Shown here: in pieces, positions 6,705-15,560 of the stretch | Layout: every line of letters starts with the position of its first letter | How positions within the stretch are numbered: position 1 is the stretch's first letter | Assembly: GCA_003490025.1 (NCBI GenBank) | Contig: DNJC01000082.1 | Span: 2,496-42,030 of the forward strand | Source: Geobacter sp. | GTDB lineage: Bacteria; Desulfobacterota; Desulfuromonadia; Geobacterales; Geobacteraceae | Reading direction: 5' to 3' | DNA length: 39,535 nucleotides | Program-made: the position numbers and the translations under genes | Notes under the pieces: generated by a model | What the model was told of the DNA's origin: nothing | The model's database searches: none | Seen by the model: only the letters and a program-made list of their open reading frames with translations

Positions 6705-9383
6705 GTGACGACAGAAAGAGAAACGCTTTACCTCCTGGACGGTTCCTCATACATCTACCGCGCCTACTTCGCCATCAGGCACCTGAGTTCCCCCACCGGC
6801 TTTCCCACCAACGCGCTGTACGGTTTCACGCAGATGCTCCTCAAGGTGATGAAGGACCGCGCCCCGGCCCACGTCGCCATCATCTTCGATGCGGGGAAGA
6901 TCACCTTCAGAAACGAACTCTTTCCCGCCTACAAGGCGACCAGGAGCGCGATGCCGGAGGACCTGGCCCAGCAGCTCGAGCCGATCAAGCAGATGGTGCG
7001 CGCCTTCAACATCCCGGCGCTGGAACTTCCCGGTTTCGAGGCGGACGACATCATAGGGACCATCGCCAAGAAGTGCGAGGCCCAGGGGATGGCGTGCGTC
7101 GTCGTCACCGGCGACAAGGACCTGATGCAGATCGTCACCGAAAACGTGACGCTCCTGGACACCATGAAGGATAAGAGCTTCGGCATCGCCGACGTGCGGG
7201 AGAAGTTCGGGGTCGGCCCGGAGCGGGTGGTCGACGTCCTGGCCCTCTGGGGGGACAGCTCGGACAACATCCCGGGGGTGCCGGGGATCGGCGAGGTGAC
7301 GGCGAAGAAGCTTCTGCAGGAGTACGGTTCCCTGGACGAACTCCTTGCCCGCGCCGGCGAGGTGAAGGGAAAGACCGGGGAGAGGCTGGTCGAGTTCGCC
7401 GACCAGGCGAGGCTCTGCCGCACGCTCGCCACCATCGACTGCAACGTCCCCATCGAGTACAGCGTCGACGACTTCGCCGTGGCCCCGCCGGACAACCGGC
7501 GCCTGTCGGCCCTCTTCAGGGAGTACGGCTTCGCCACCCTCCTGAAGGACCTGACCAGCTCCCCCACGCTCTCCTGCGAGAAGTACCAGGTGGTGCTGAC
7601 CGAGGCGGAGTTGAGGGAACTCCTGGCCGAGCTGGAAAAGGCCCCGGCGTTCGCCATCGACCTGGAGACCACGAGCCTCAACCCGCTGGACGCCTGCATC
7701 GTCGGCTACGCGGTGAGCTGCCGGCCGCACGAGGCGTGGTACATCCCGGTCGGGCACCGCTACCTGGGCGCCCCCGAGCAGCTGCCGGAGAAGCTGGTGC
7801 TGGAACTGCTCGCGCCGCTTCTCACCGACCCGGCCAAGCCTAAGATCGGCCAGAACCTCAAGTACGACTACCAGGTGCTCCGCATGGCCGGGGTGAAAAT
7901 GGAAGGGGCCTGGTGCGACACCATGCTGGCCGCCTACCTGGTCAACCCCTCGCGCAACAGCCAGGGGCTGGACGCCCTGGCACTGGAGTACCTGGACCAC
8001 CGGATGATCTCCTACTCCGAGGTCGTCGGCACCGGGAAGTGCGAGGTGAACTTTTCCGAGGTCGACCTCGACCGCGCCGGCCCCTACTCCTGCGAGGACG
8101 CCGACGCCACGTACCTGTTGCACGAGATACTCCTCCCCAAGGTGCGGGAGCAGGGGATGCAAAGTCTCCTCTTCGACGTCGAGATGCCGCTCATGGAGAT
8201 CCTGGCCGAGATGGAGCTGCACGGGGTGAAACTGGACGTCCCCCTGATGCAGGAACTCTCCGCCGGCTTCGGCAAGCAGTTGATCGAGCTGGAGGCGAAG
8301 ATCCACGAGCATTGCGGCGGCCCGTTCAACATCAACTCGCCCAAGCAGCTGGGCGAGATGCTTTACGAGCGGATGGGGCTTTCCGTGGGGAAGAAGACCA
8401 AGGGGAAGACCGGATGGTCCACCAACGTGGAGGAGCTGGAGCGGCTCGCCGAGGAGCACGAGGTGGCGAGGCTCCTTCTGCAGTACCGGACCATCTCCAA
8501 GCTGAAGTCGACCTACACCGACTCGCTTCCCAGGCTCGTCGATGCGTCCACCGGCCGCGTGCACACCTCCTACAACCAGGCGGTCACCAGCACCGGGAGG
8601 CTCTCCTCCAGCGATCCCAACCTGCAGAACATACCGATCCGCGCCGAGGAGGGGCGCTCCATCAGGCGCGCCTTCGTTGCGGAGCCGGGCTCCCTCATCC
8701 TCTCCGCCGACTACTCGCAGATCGAGCTCCGGGTCCTCGCGCACCTCTCCGGCGACCGGGTCTTCTGCGAGGCGTTCGCCGCCGGGGAGGACATCCACCG
8801 CCGCACGGCGGCCGAGGTGTTCGGGATGTTCCCGGAACTGGTCACCTCCGAGATGAGGCGTCAGGCGAAGGTGATCAACTTCGGGGTCATCTACGGCCAG
8901 GGGGCCTTCAGCCTCGCCAAGGAGCTGGGAGTGACACCCAAGCAGGCCAAGGCGTTCATCGACAACTACTTCGAGCGCCACTCCGGCGCCAGGAGCTTCC
9001 TGGACGGCTGCATCACGGAGGCGGAGGTGTGCGGTTTCGTCACCACCATCCTGGGGCGCAGGCTCGGCATCCCGGAGATAGCGAGCAAGAACGGCAACAT
9101 CCGCGCCTTCGCCCAGCGAAACGCCATCAACTACCCGATCCAGGGCTCCGCCGCCGACATCATCAAGGCGGCCATGCTCAAGGTGAGCCGGCGCATGCAG
9201 AGCGAGGGTGTGGCAAGCCGCCTGATCATGCAGGTGCACGACGAACTGGTGTTCGAGGTGCCGCAGCGGGAGCGCGAACTGATGGCCGAGCTGGTCCGCA
9301 CCGAAATGGAGGGGGCGATCCCCCTGTCGGTGCCGCTCAAGGTCGATCTCAACTTCGGCCTGAACTGGAGCGAGGCCCATTAG
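6705..9383 (+). CDS. polA: DNA polymerase I with intact 5'-3' and 3'-5' exonuclease domains
   Basis: The 892-residue enzyme of Okazaki-fragment processing and excision-repair synthesis. Residues 1 to about 290 form the 5' nuclease (LLDGSSYIYRAYFA, GFEADDIIGT, VTGDKDLMQI, GDSSDNIPGVPGIG). The proofreading domain keeps its acidic residues: Asp319/Glu321 in AIDLETTSL, then GQNLKYDYQ and YSCEDADATYL. The polymerase domain has motif A DYSQIELRVLAH (Asp669), motif B RRQAKVINFGVIYGQG and motif C QVHDELVF (Asp846). The start is GTG 6705, immediately after the upstream small gene. A proofreading-competent type is thus indicated, unlike polymerases such as Taq. Confidence 0.97.
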   Translation: MTTERETLYLLDGSSYIYRAYFAIRHLSSPTGFPTNALYGFTQMLLKVMKDRAPAHVAIIFDAGKITFRNELFPAYKATRSAMPEDLAQQLEPIKQMVRAFNIPALELPGFEADDIIGTIAKKCEAQGMACVVVTGDKDLMQIVTENVTLLDTMKDKSFGIADVREKFGVGPERVVDVLALWGDSSDNIPGVPGIGEVTAKKLLQEYGSLDELLARAGEVKGKTGERLVEFADQARLCRTLATIDCNVPIEYSVDDFAVAPPDNRRLSALFREYGFATLLKDLTSSPTLSCEKYQVVLTEAELRELLAELEKAPAFAIDLETTSLNPLDACIVGYAVSCRPHEAWYIPVGHRYLGAPEQLPEKLVLELLAPLLTDPAKPKIGQNLKYDYQVLRMAGVKMEGAWCDTMLAAYLVNPSRNSQGLDALALEYLDHRMISYSEVVGTGKCEVNFSEVDLDRAGPYSCEDADATYLLHEILLPKVREQGMQSLLFDVEMPLMEILAEMELHGVKLDVPLMQELSAGFGKQLIELEAKIHEHCGGPFNINSPKQLGEMLYERMGLSVGKKTKGKTGWSTNVEELERLAEEHEVARLLLQYRTISKLKSTYTDSLPRLVDASTGRVHTSYNQAVTSTGRLSSSDPNLQNIPIRAEEGRSIRRAFVAEPGSLILSADYSQIELRVLAHLSGDRVFCEAFAAGEDIHRRTAAEVFGMFPELVTSEMRRQAKVINFGVIYGQGAFSLAKELGVTPKQAKAFIDNYFERHSGARSFLDGCITEAEVCGFVTTILGRRLGIPEIASKNGNIRAFAQRNAINYPIQGSAADIIKAAMLKVSRRMQSEGVASRLIMQVHDELVFEVPQRERELMAELVRTEMEGAIPLSVPLKVDLNFGLNWSEAH

Positions 9384-9466
9384 AACGCGTTGCACCCGTG
9401 CCGCCGGCACGGTAGACTGGTCTGATTCAAAAAAGCGGGTAACGGCCGCAACGCTGCGGGGGAGAG

Positions 9467-10456
9467 ATGACTGAGGAACTGGCACAGTACGCTGAGCACT
9501 TCCCGGAGGGTGGACGGGTAAGGGTGAGCGTCCCGTTGGAGGACGGGGGGGTCTTCCCCGAGTGGGGGGTGGTCGCCTCGCTGGAGCGCGATCTGCTGCA
9601 GGTGGACCTCTCCAGGGACGCGCTCCCTGAGCATGCGCTCCTCGAACAGGGGCAGACGCTCGACCTCGGACTTTCCACCAAGACGGGGGGGATGAGTTGC
9701 CGCGGGGTGCTGGTCGGCGAGGAGCTGGACGGGCACCGCCTGGTGCTCCGCCTCATCGAGGACGTCCTCCCGTTCGAACCGCGGGAGTTCTTCCGCCAGG
9801 ACGTGTACCTGCCCCTCGACTACCGGGTTCCCCCCACCCAGTTCCCCGATGACGCCAGGATGCGGTGGGAAGAGCGGCGCCGGGAGATCGAGTTCGCCGC
9901 CCAGAGCCCGGAGCCCGGGGAGCCGGAGGAGCTTGAGGACACCAGGGAAGAGATCCGCGCCCGGCTCGAAAAACGAAAAGCCGCACCACCGATTGCCGCC
10001 AACATCAGCGGAGGGGGGGTGCGGCTGAACATCTCGGAAAAGCTGATGCCGGGGATGCTGGTGGAGCTGAGCATGTACCTGCCCCACCCCCAGAGGATGC
10101 TGGAGATCGTGGGGGAGGTGGTGGAGGTAGCTCCCCTTCCCGACGGCGTCCGCTTCAGCACCGCGCTGCAGTACCGCTTCATCGACGAGGCGGACCGCGA
10201 CCGGCTGATTGGTTTCATAACCACCCGGCAGCTCCTGCAGCTGTCGCAGATGGCGCCCCGGGACAACTTCGAACCGCCGCCTCCCCCCTCCCCCTGGGGA
10301 CGCCGCCTCGGCGTCTTCCTCTGCATCGCCTTCATAGCCGCCGTCGCCGCCTTTCTGGTGCACGCCAACATCGTGAAGAGGGAGGCAGGCGAGAAGTGGG
10401 AAGTGCAAAGGGTCTTCGACGAGGGGATCATGAAGTTCCTCAGGCAGCAGAGGTGA
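9467..10456 (+). CDS. PilZ-domain protein with C-terminal membrane anchor
   Basis: A 329-residue protein. Residues 1 to about 95 form a YcgR-N-like beta region (GGRVRVSVPLEDG; WGVVASLERDLLQVDL). The c-di-GMP-binding PilZ motif is present in two halves: REFFR at 106-110 (RxxxR) and NISGGG at 179-184 ([D/N]xSxxG). They are separated by an unusually long charged insertion rich in Arg and Glu. One transmembrane helix (281-302, LGVFLCIAFIAAVAAFLVHA) precedes a short basic tail. It probably transmits c-di-GMP levels at the inner membrane. The ribosome site is GGGGGAGAG before ATG 9467. The 3' end overlaps the convergent HDOD gene by 17 nt. Confidence 0.85.
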   Translation: MTEELAQYAEHFPEGGRVRVSVPLEDGGVFPEWGVVASLERDLLQVDLSRDALPEHALLEQGQTLDLGLSTKTGGMSCRGVLVGEELDGHRLVLRLIEDVLPFEPREFFRQDVYLPLDYRVPPTQFPDDARMRWEERRREIEFAAQSPEPGEPEELEDTREEIRARLEKRKAAPPIAANISGGGVRLNISEKLMPGMLVELSMYLPHPQRMLEIVGEVVEVAPLPDGVRFSTALQYRFIDEADRDRLIGFITTRQLLQLSQMAPRDNFEPPPPPSPWGRRLGVFLCIAFIAAVAAFLVHANIVKREAGEKWEVQRVFDEGIMKFLRQQR

Positions 10457-11291
10457 CCATTTCCATGGAGTCCTCGATCATGATCTCCAGTTCGGCGAGC
10501 GTGATCTCCTTTATCCCCATCTCCTGTGCCTCCGAGGTCGCCGCCAGCATCAGGTTCGGCTCCGCGGTGCACCCCAGCCCGAGCTTCCTGCAGGCGCTGT
10601 CAACCAGCCTCACCAGACTCAACAGCACGTTGCCCGGGTCCCCCTGCTCGTCGTGGTGGTCCCTGACGATGGTGCAGTAGACATCGGGGAGGTTCCACTT
10701 CCGCATCAGCTGGTATCCGGATTCCGTGTGCATGGCCACCATGATCTCCGTGGTCAGCTCACGCGACACCCCCTTGTGGTCGGTTTCCCCCAGCAGTATC
10801 CCCTCCAGCACCTTGAGGATCAGGAGGTTCCCTATGTCGTGCAGGAGCCCGGCGATGAACCCCTCCTGGGCCAGCTGCTTGTAGCCGCTTCGCCCGCAGA
10901 GCCAGCGGGTGCCGATGGCGCAGCCGATGGCGTGCTTCCACAGGAGCTGGGAATGGCTTTTCAGGTCGGGGAGGGTGAAGCTGTTGTAGCTGCTCTGCTG
11001 CGAGGCGAGCATGGCGATGCTCGCTATTTCGCTCGCGCCTAGCCGCACCACCGCGTCCGTTATCGTGGTGACCTTGGCGAGCCCGCTGAAGAAGGCGGAA
11101 TTGGCGAGCCTCAGTATCTGGCTGGTGAGCGCCTGGTCCTTGACGATCAGCGCCACCACCTGGTCTATGGTGAAATCCTGGGAAGAAAGGATCCCCTGCA
11201 GCTTCAGGGCGATCGGGTGGAACACCGGGAGGTTCAGCGTCTCGGACTCGAGCTGCTCCTTCACTATCTCGACAAACGGCTTGGTATGCAT
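10440..11291 (-). CDS. HDOD-domain signalling protein
   Basis: The 283-residue protein is an HDOD domain for almost its whole length: LPVFHPIALKLQGILSSQDF, KDQALTSQILRLANSAFFSG, and GLLHDIGNLLILK, where the HD pair (His151/Asp152) is preserved. Most HDOD proteins lack phosphodiesterase activity and act as protein-interaction modules in chemotaxis, motility and stress signalling; keeping HD does not prove catalysis. It lies 3 nt downstream of the MshEN/GspE-like ATPase gene on the minus strand, so they form an operon and likely one function. The start at 11291 has a GGGGG tract 8 nt upstream. Confidence 0.88.
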   Translation of the reverse strand: MHTKPFVEIVKEQLESETLNLPVFHPIALKLQGILSSQDFTIDQVVALIVKDQALTSQILRLANSAFFSGLAKVTTITDAVVRLGASEIASIAMLASQQSSYNSFTLPDLKSHSQLLWKHAIGCAIGTRWLCGRSGYKQLAQEGFIAGLLHDIGNLLILKVLEGILLGETDHKGVSRELTTEIMVAMHTESGYQLMRKWNLPDVYCTIVRDHHDEQGDPGNVLLSLVRLVDSACRKLGLGCTAEPNLMLAATSEAQEMGIKEITLAELEIMIEDSMEMVTSAA

Positions 11292-11294
11292 GTC

Positions 11295-13277
11295 TCATTC
11301 CCCCAGAAGGCGCCTGATCTCGGCGATCGGGCGCGGTTTGCCGATCCTCGGCAGGAGCCTCACCGTGTCAAGCAGCGAAACTTCCCCCCGTGCCGCCTTG
11401 CAAAGCCCCGACTCCAGCAGGGTGACCATGCCGGTGCTCTCGGTGGAGATCTTCCTGATCTCGTAGGAGGTCTTCTTGCTGAGGATGGCGTCCTTCACCA
11501 GTTCGTTCAGTATCAGCATCTCGAAGACGCCGACCCTGCCGCGGTAGCCGCTGTACCGGCACTTGGCGCAGCCTCTTCCGCTCTTGAAGTCGGCGCCCCT
11601 CAAGTCGGAGTTGCTGTAGCCGATCCTCCTCAGCTCGGTCGGCGTCGGGAGGTACGGTTCGCTGCACTCGGGGCAGACGCGGCGCAAAAGCCGCTGCGCC
11701 AGGACGCATACCACGGTGGAGGCGATCAGGAACGCCTCGATGTTCATGTTCATCAGGCGCAAAAGCCCGCCGACGCTGTCCTCGGTGTGGAAGGTGGTGA
11801 GCACCTTGTGCCCGGTAAGGGCCGCCTGGATGGCGGTCTCGGCGGAGAAGGAGTCGCGGATCTCCCCCAGGACGATGATGTCCGGGTCCTGGCGCACGAT
11901 ATGCCGGAGCGTCTCCTCGAAGGTGACCCCGATCTTCTGGTTGATGGAGCACTGCGCGATCCCCTCTATCACGTACTCCACCGGCTCCTCCACCGTCACG
12001 ATGCTGGCGCTCAGGTCGTTCAGGTGCTGGACGCAGCTGTAGAGCGTCGAGGTCTTGCCGCTGCCGGTGGGGCCGGTGACGATCAGGACGCCGCTTGGCG
12101 TGTCGAGCGCGTCGTCCATGAACCTCTCCAGCATCCGCCCGGGCATCCCGATCTCCTTGAGGTCGAGGAGTTCCCCCTTCATGCTCAAAAGCCTGAGCAC
12201 GATCTTTTCCCCGTGGATGGTGATGTAGAAGGAGACCCGCATGTCCAGGACCGCCCCGCTCTTCGCGCTCTCGTAGCAGATCCGGCCGTCCTGGTGCCTC
12301 CTTCTCTCGGCGATGTCGGCCTCGGCCATCACCTTGATCCTGCTGCTGACGGGAAGCGCGAGTTCCTTGGCGAAATCCTTGTAGAGGATGAGCATGCCGT
12401 CCCGGCGGAAACGGACCCTGAGCGCCCCCCGCATCGGCTCGATGTGGATGTCGCTCGCCCCCTCCTTGAGCGCCTCCTCGAAGATCGAGTTGACGATTCC
12501 CGTGACCGTGTGCTCGTCGGTCGCCGTCCCGTCCCCCTGCACCATCCCCCTTTTGAGGGAGGTGACCGCGTCCCGGATCCCCTTCATGGTGGAGATGGCG
12601 AAGACGGTCCCCTGGCCGAACAGCTTCTCGGCCGTCTTTCTCCCCTCCATGTTGAGCGGGTCGGCTATGGCCACCAGGACCTGGCCGTTCTCCTCCCTGA
12701 CCGGGACGAAACAGTGCTGGGCCAGCCAGTGCGGCGGCACCTTCGACATGAGGCACCGGTCGATGGTGGCCGCGTCGAGATCGAGGTAGGGATAACCGAG
12801 CTGGAAGGCGAGCACCTCAGCCAGGGTGTATTCCTCGATGAAACGCTGCTCCACCAGGATCTCTCCCAAGAGCTTCAGGTTCTCGCCGTCGCGCTGGATC
12901 CCCAGCGCCGCCTGGAGTTCCGCCGGTTTCAGGTAGCCAAGCTCCACCAGCAGGGCGCCCAGCTTCACCGACACCATGTTACTGCGGAGCGTTTCCCTGA
13001 GCTGCTCCTTGCTGAAGAAGCCGAGCTCGAGAAGCACGCCGACCAGGGTGCGCGGGGAGACCAGCTTCGATTTCACCCGCTGCGCGTAGCTGAGCTGCGA
13101 TTCCGCCAGGTACCCGGACTTCACCAGCAGGGTTGCTATCTCGAGACCGGAGCCGTCCACGCCTTCCTTACGAACATCCATGCTGTCATTGCCGTAGCGT
13201 TCCATCCCCTTCTCCCGCGCCTGCAGGCGTCGCCATCCCTTGTGGACGGCCCAGCCGCAGACACTCTTCATTGACAT
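11295..13277 (-). CDS. PilB/GspE-family secretion-type ATPase with four N-terminal MshEN-like repeats
   Basis: A 660-residue AAA-type hexameric ATPase of the type II secretion/type IV pilus family. Walker A GPTGSGKT is near residue 400, the Walker B block DIIVLGEIRD near 465, and zinc-binding CPEC and CAKC near 534 and 569. The N-terminus holds four LGxLLVExGxL-type helical repeats at about 47-66, 78-97, 105-125 and 137-157. A canonical c-di-GMP-binding MshEN domain has two, so this could be a double module. No pilin, inner-membrane platform or secretin gene accompanies it; HDOD is its only partner. Start: 13277 is the longest; ATG 13205 also has a good GGGAG site and may be the true one. Confidence 0.88.
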   Translation of the reverse strand: MSMKSVCGWAVHKGWRRLQAREKGMERYGNDSMDVRKEGVDGSGLEIATLLVKSGYLAESQLSYAQRVKSKLVSPRTLVGVLLELGFFSKEQLRETLRSNMVSVKLGALLVELGYLKPAELQAALGIQRDGENLKLLGEILVEQRFIEEYTLAEVLAFQLGYPYLDLDAATIDRCLMSKVPPHWLAQHCFVPVREENGQVLVAIADPLNMEGRKTAEKLFGQGTVFAISTMKGIRDAVTSLKRGMVQGDGTATDEHTVTGIVNSIFEEALKEGASDIHIEPMRGALRVRFRRDGMLILYKDFAKELALPVSSRIKVMAEADIAERRRHQDGRICYESAKSGAVLDMRVSFYITIHGEKIVLRLLSMKGELLDLKEIGMPGRMLERFMDDALDTPSGVLIVTGPTGSGKTSTLYSCVQHLNDLSASIVTVEEPVEYVIEGIAQCSINQKIGVTFEETLRHIVRQDPDIIVLGEIRDSFSAETAIQAALTGHKVLTTFHTEDSVGGLLRLMNMNIEAFLIASTVVCVLAQRLLRRVCPECSEPYLPTPTELRRIGYSNSDLRGADFKSGRGCAKCRYSGYRGRVGVFEMLILNELVKDAILSKKTSYEIRKISTESTGMVTLLESGLCKAARGEVSLLDTVRLLPRIGKPRPIAEIRRLLGE

Positions 13278-13291
13278 CGCCCCCAGAACCT

Positions 13292-13304
13292 TGGTAGTAT
13301 ACCA
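13292..13304. promoter_or_regulatory. 13-bp palindrome between the ATPase and Smr genes
   Basis: TGGTA-GTA-TACCA is a perfect inverted repeat in the 103-nt divergent intergenic region. It could be an operator acting on both directions; no strong promoter hexamers can be assigned. Confidence 0.3.
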
Positions 13305-13380
13305 TGCCGATTGGAGCGGGCTAATTTAACTCCTGTGTGCGAAAAGAACGCCGATATCTCCGGGGAAAGGGCGCAAAGGC

Positions 13381-14082
13381 ATGAAAAACAAGGAGAAGCA
13401 AAAACAAAAGGAAAAGGAATTCACCTCTTCCCCGTTCAAGGGGCTGAAGGGGGCGGGGCTCGATCTGCGTGCTCCCGCCGCCGCGCCGCCACCTCCGCGT
13501 AAAAAGCCGGAACCAAGCCCCCAGGAGGCGGACGACGCCCTCCTTTTTCTCAACGCGGTGGAGGACGTGCGCCGCATCCATGCCCCCTCCCCGACGAGGG
13601 TAGAGAAGAAGGGACGGGAGGAAGTCAAGAGCCGGGTGGACGACGAGGAGCAGCGGATCTTCCTGAGGGCGTTGGAGGCGCTGAAGCTGGACGTACGTTT
13701 CGACGAGGAGCTTCCGGACGAGAAGCTGCGCCCGGCCGCGGTCAACCGCCTGAGGCAGGTCCGCCGCGGAGGCATCAGGATCGACCTGCAGCTTGACCTG
13801 CACGGCCTGACCCGGGAAGAGGCGCTCGAGAACCTGGACCGGTTCGTAAAGGGGGCGTACAACCGCGGTCAGAAAGGGGTGCTGGTGATCACCGGTAAGG
13901 GGAACAACTCCGCAGGCGAGCCGGTCCTCAGGGGGGCCGTGGCCGGTTGGCTCAGGGAGCACGGCAAGGGGATGATTTCGGAGTTCGTGCAGGCTCCCAA
14001 CGAGATGGGGGGAAGCGGCGCCTTCGTGGTCTTTCTGAAGGAGAAGAAGACGCCGCCTGATCAGGAAAAGCCGGAGCAGTAA
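13381..14082 (+). CDS. Smr-domain protein (MutS2 C-terminal-like nuclease domain)
   Basis: 233 residues. A lysine/proline-rich, probably disordered N-terminus (1-50) is followed by a helical linker and a C-terminal Smr domain with LDLHGLTREEAL (from 138), the glycine-loop TGKGNNS (171-177) and GGSGAFVVFLK. Stand-alone Smr proteins have DNA- or RNA-nicking activity; recent family members act on stalled-ribosome mRNA. Which role applies here is unknown. The ribosome site is weak (AAAGGC next to the ATG). The ROK kinase gene follows after 24 nt on the same strand, suggesting co-transcription. Confidence 0.88.
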   Translation: MKNKEKQKQKEKEFTSSPFKGLKGAGLDLRAPAAAPPPPRKKPEPSPQEADDALLFLNAVEDVRRIHAPSPTRVEKKGREEVKSRVDDEEQRIFLRALEALKLDVRFDEELPDEKLRPAAVNRLRQVRRGGIRIDLQLDLHGLTREEALENLDRFVKGAYNRGQKGVLVITGKGNNSAGEPVLRGAVAGWLREHGKGMISEFVQAPNEMGGSGAFVVFLKEKKTPPDQEKPEQ

Positions 14083-14106
14083 CCGTAAATTCAAAAAGGA
14101 GTAGAC

Positions 14107-15009
14107 ATGCCCGGCGCTGACGTGAGTCGCATCGGAATCGACCTGGGAGGGACCAAGACGGAGGCGGTGCTTCTCGACCCGGCTGGCCTCGTCCTCTTCC
14201 GCGAGCGCCGGGCGACCCCGCTGGCCGACGGCTACGACGCCATCCTGGCGTCGGTGGCGGAACTGGTGCGTCACGCCGCAGCGCAGCTTCCGGTCGGGAG
14301 CCGCTACAGCGTCGGGATAGGGATACCAGGCTCCGTAGACGGGGAGACCGGCCTGGTGCGCAACGCCAATTCGGTCTGCCTGATAGGCGAGCCGTTCCAG
14401 TCGGACCTGGAGCGGATGCTGGGAAGGCGAATCGGGGTCAGAAACGACGCCGACTGCTTCACCCTTGCCGAGTGCCGGGCCGGCGCCGGGAAGGGATACG
14501 GCCTGGTCTTCGGCGTCATCATGGGAACGGGTTGCGGCGGCGGGATCTGCATCGAGGGGGAGGTGCGGGAAGGGCCGCACCGGATCAGCGGCGAGTGGGG
14601 GCACGTGTCCGTCGACCCGGCGGGAACCGCCTGCTACTGCGGTAACCGCGGCTGCGTCGAGACCAAGATCAGCGGCTCGGGGGTGGAGAACTCCTACCTG
14701 CTTAGCTTTGGCGAAAAGCTCAGCATGGAGGAAATCGTGGCGGGAGCAAGGAGGGGCGAGGAGCGCCCACTGGCCGCCTTCAACACCTTTCTTGACGATT
14801 TCGGCCGCTGCCTGGGCGGGTTGATCTCCATCCTGGACCCGGACGCGGTGGTGCTGGGGGGAGGGCTCTCCAACATAGAGGAGCTTTACTCGGCAGGGAT
14901 GGAGCGGGTGAGGCGGTACGCCTTCCACAACGACCTGCGCACCCCGGTCCTGAAGCACGCCCTGGGCGACTCGGCCGGGGTTTTCGGCGCCGCCTGGATC
15001 GGGATCTGA
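14107..15009 (+). CDS. ROK-family sugar kinase (glucokinase/N-acetylglucosamine-kinase/fructokinase type)
   Basis: 300 residues. ATP-binding DLGGTKTE lies near the N-terminus, with GIGIPGSVD (71-79), catalytic Asp in NDAD (113-116), GTGCGGGI (141-147), the ROK motif GEWGHVSV (162-169) and zinc ligands CYCGNRGC (Cys176, 178, 183). It phosphorylates a hexose or amino-hexose. The EWGH sequence is seen in fructokinase/NagK-like members, but specificity is not decidable. It lacks an N-terminal HTH, so it is a kinase and not a NagC-type repressor. The ribosome site AAAAGGAG is 5-8 nt before ATG 14107. Confidence 0.92.
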   Translation: MPGADVSRIGIDLGGTKTEAVLLDPAGLVLFRERRATPLADGYDAILASVAELVRHAAAQLPVGSRYSVGIGIPGSVDGETGLVRNANSVCLIGEPFQSDLERMLGRRIGVRNDADCFTLAECRAGAGKGYGLVFGVIMGTGCGGGICIEGEVREGPHRISGEWGHVSVDPAGTACYCGNRGCVETKISGSGVENSYLLSFGEKLSMEEIVAGARRGEERPLAAFNTFLDDFGRCLGGLISILDPDAVVLGGGLSNIEELYSAGMERVRRYAFHNDLRTPVLKHALGDSAGVFGAAWIGI

Positions 15010-15037
15010 CCTCACCGCGTTCGGGGGTTTGGATTGT

Positions 15038-15065
15038 TTGAAATAATTAATCTTGCTGCTATAGT
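15038..15065 (+). promoter_or_regulatory. Strong sigma-70-like promoter of the FKBP-like gene
   Basis: TTGAAA (15038-15043), 16 nt of A/T-rich spacer, then TATAGT (15060-15065); both hexamers match consensus at five of six positions. It implies a leader of about 75 nt before ATG 15147. Confidence 0.55.
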
Positions 15066-15146
15066 TTGATTTTCGTGCCCGGAATCCGGCAGGAGGCCCC
15101 GCTTCCGCCAGGCCCGGCAAACAACCGAAAAAACAGGCGGTGCGGC

Positions 15147-15560
15147 ATGGAAACCGGGAACGGCAAACGGGTGAGCATCAGGTACAAGTGCCGGGTGGAG
15201 GATGGCAGGCTCTACCTGGTCGGCGAGCACAACACGCTGGAGTTCGTCATCGGCGCCAGGAAGGTGCCGCCATCCCTTGAAGCGGGGTTGCTCGGCATGA
15301 AGCAGGGTGATCACCGTATCGTGCGCGTCCCCGCCTCCGAGGGTGACCTCTTCCCCTTTCCCGCGGGATCGCATCTGGCCTTCAACGGCGCCAGCACAAC
15401 AACAGCGTACGACTTCGGCCCGGGCAATGGCGGCGACGTTTCTTTGCTTCTGCCAGGGAAAACCAGGCGCCACCGCGAGCCCCTCCCCCCCGGCCAGGAT
15501 CTCCTCTTCGAGGTCGAGATGCTTTCGGTCGAGGAGGGGGAATCGCCGAAAGCCGGATAG
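15147..15560 (+). CDS. FKBP-type (SlyD-like) peptidyl-prolyl isomerase-like protein
   Basis: 137 residues. The start YKCRVEDGRLYLVG, the segment LEFVIGARKVPPSLEAGLLGMKQGD, and the closing FEVEMLSVEE follow the FKBP fold of SlyD-like proteins, in which an IF-type flap replaces part of the domain. The middle portion (residues about 75-115) is poorly conserved. The usual His-rich tail is absent, so metal binding is unlikely. ATG 15147 was chosen because upstream in-frame codons (from TTG 15066) lie on the promoter. The gene is alone and has a promoter of its own. Confidence 0.75.
   Translation: METGNGKRVSIRYKCRVEDGRLYLVGEHNTLEFVIGARKVPPSLEAGLLGMKQGDHRIVRVPASEGDLFPFPAGSHLAFNGASTTTAYDFGPGNGGDVSLLLPGKTRRHREPLPPGQDLLFEVEMLSVEEGESPKAG

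Noticed and set aside
6747..9485. A 912-codon open frame on the minus strand opposite polA
   Set aside because: It mirrors polA codon usage in GC-rich DNA; the product is low-complexity (His/Gly/Val/Asp rich), has no ribosome site and no domain.
11217..13274. A 685-codon plus-strand frame opposite the MshEN/GspE-like ATPase
   Set aside because: Antisense shadow of a clearly real ATPase; no recognisable domain and biased composition.
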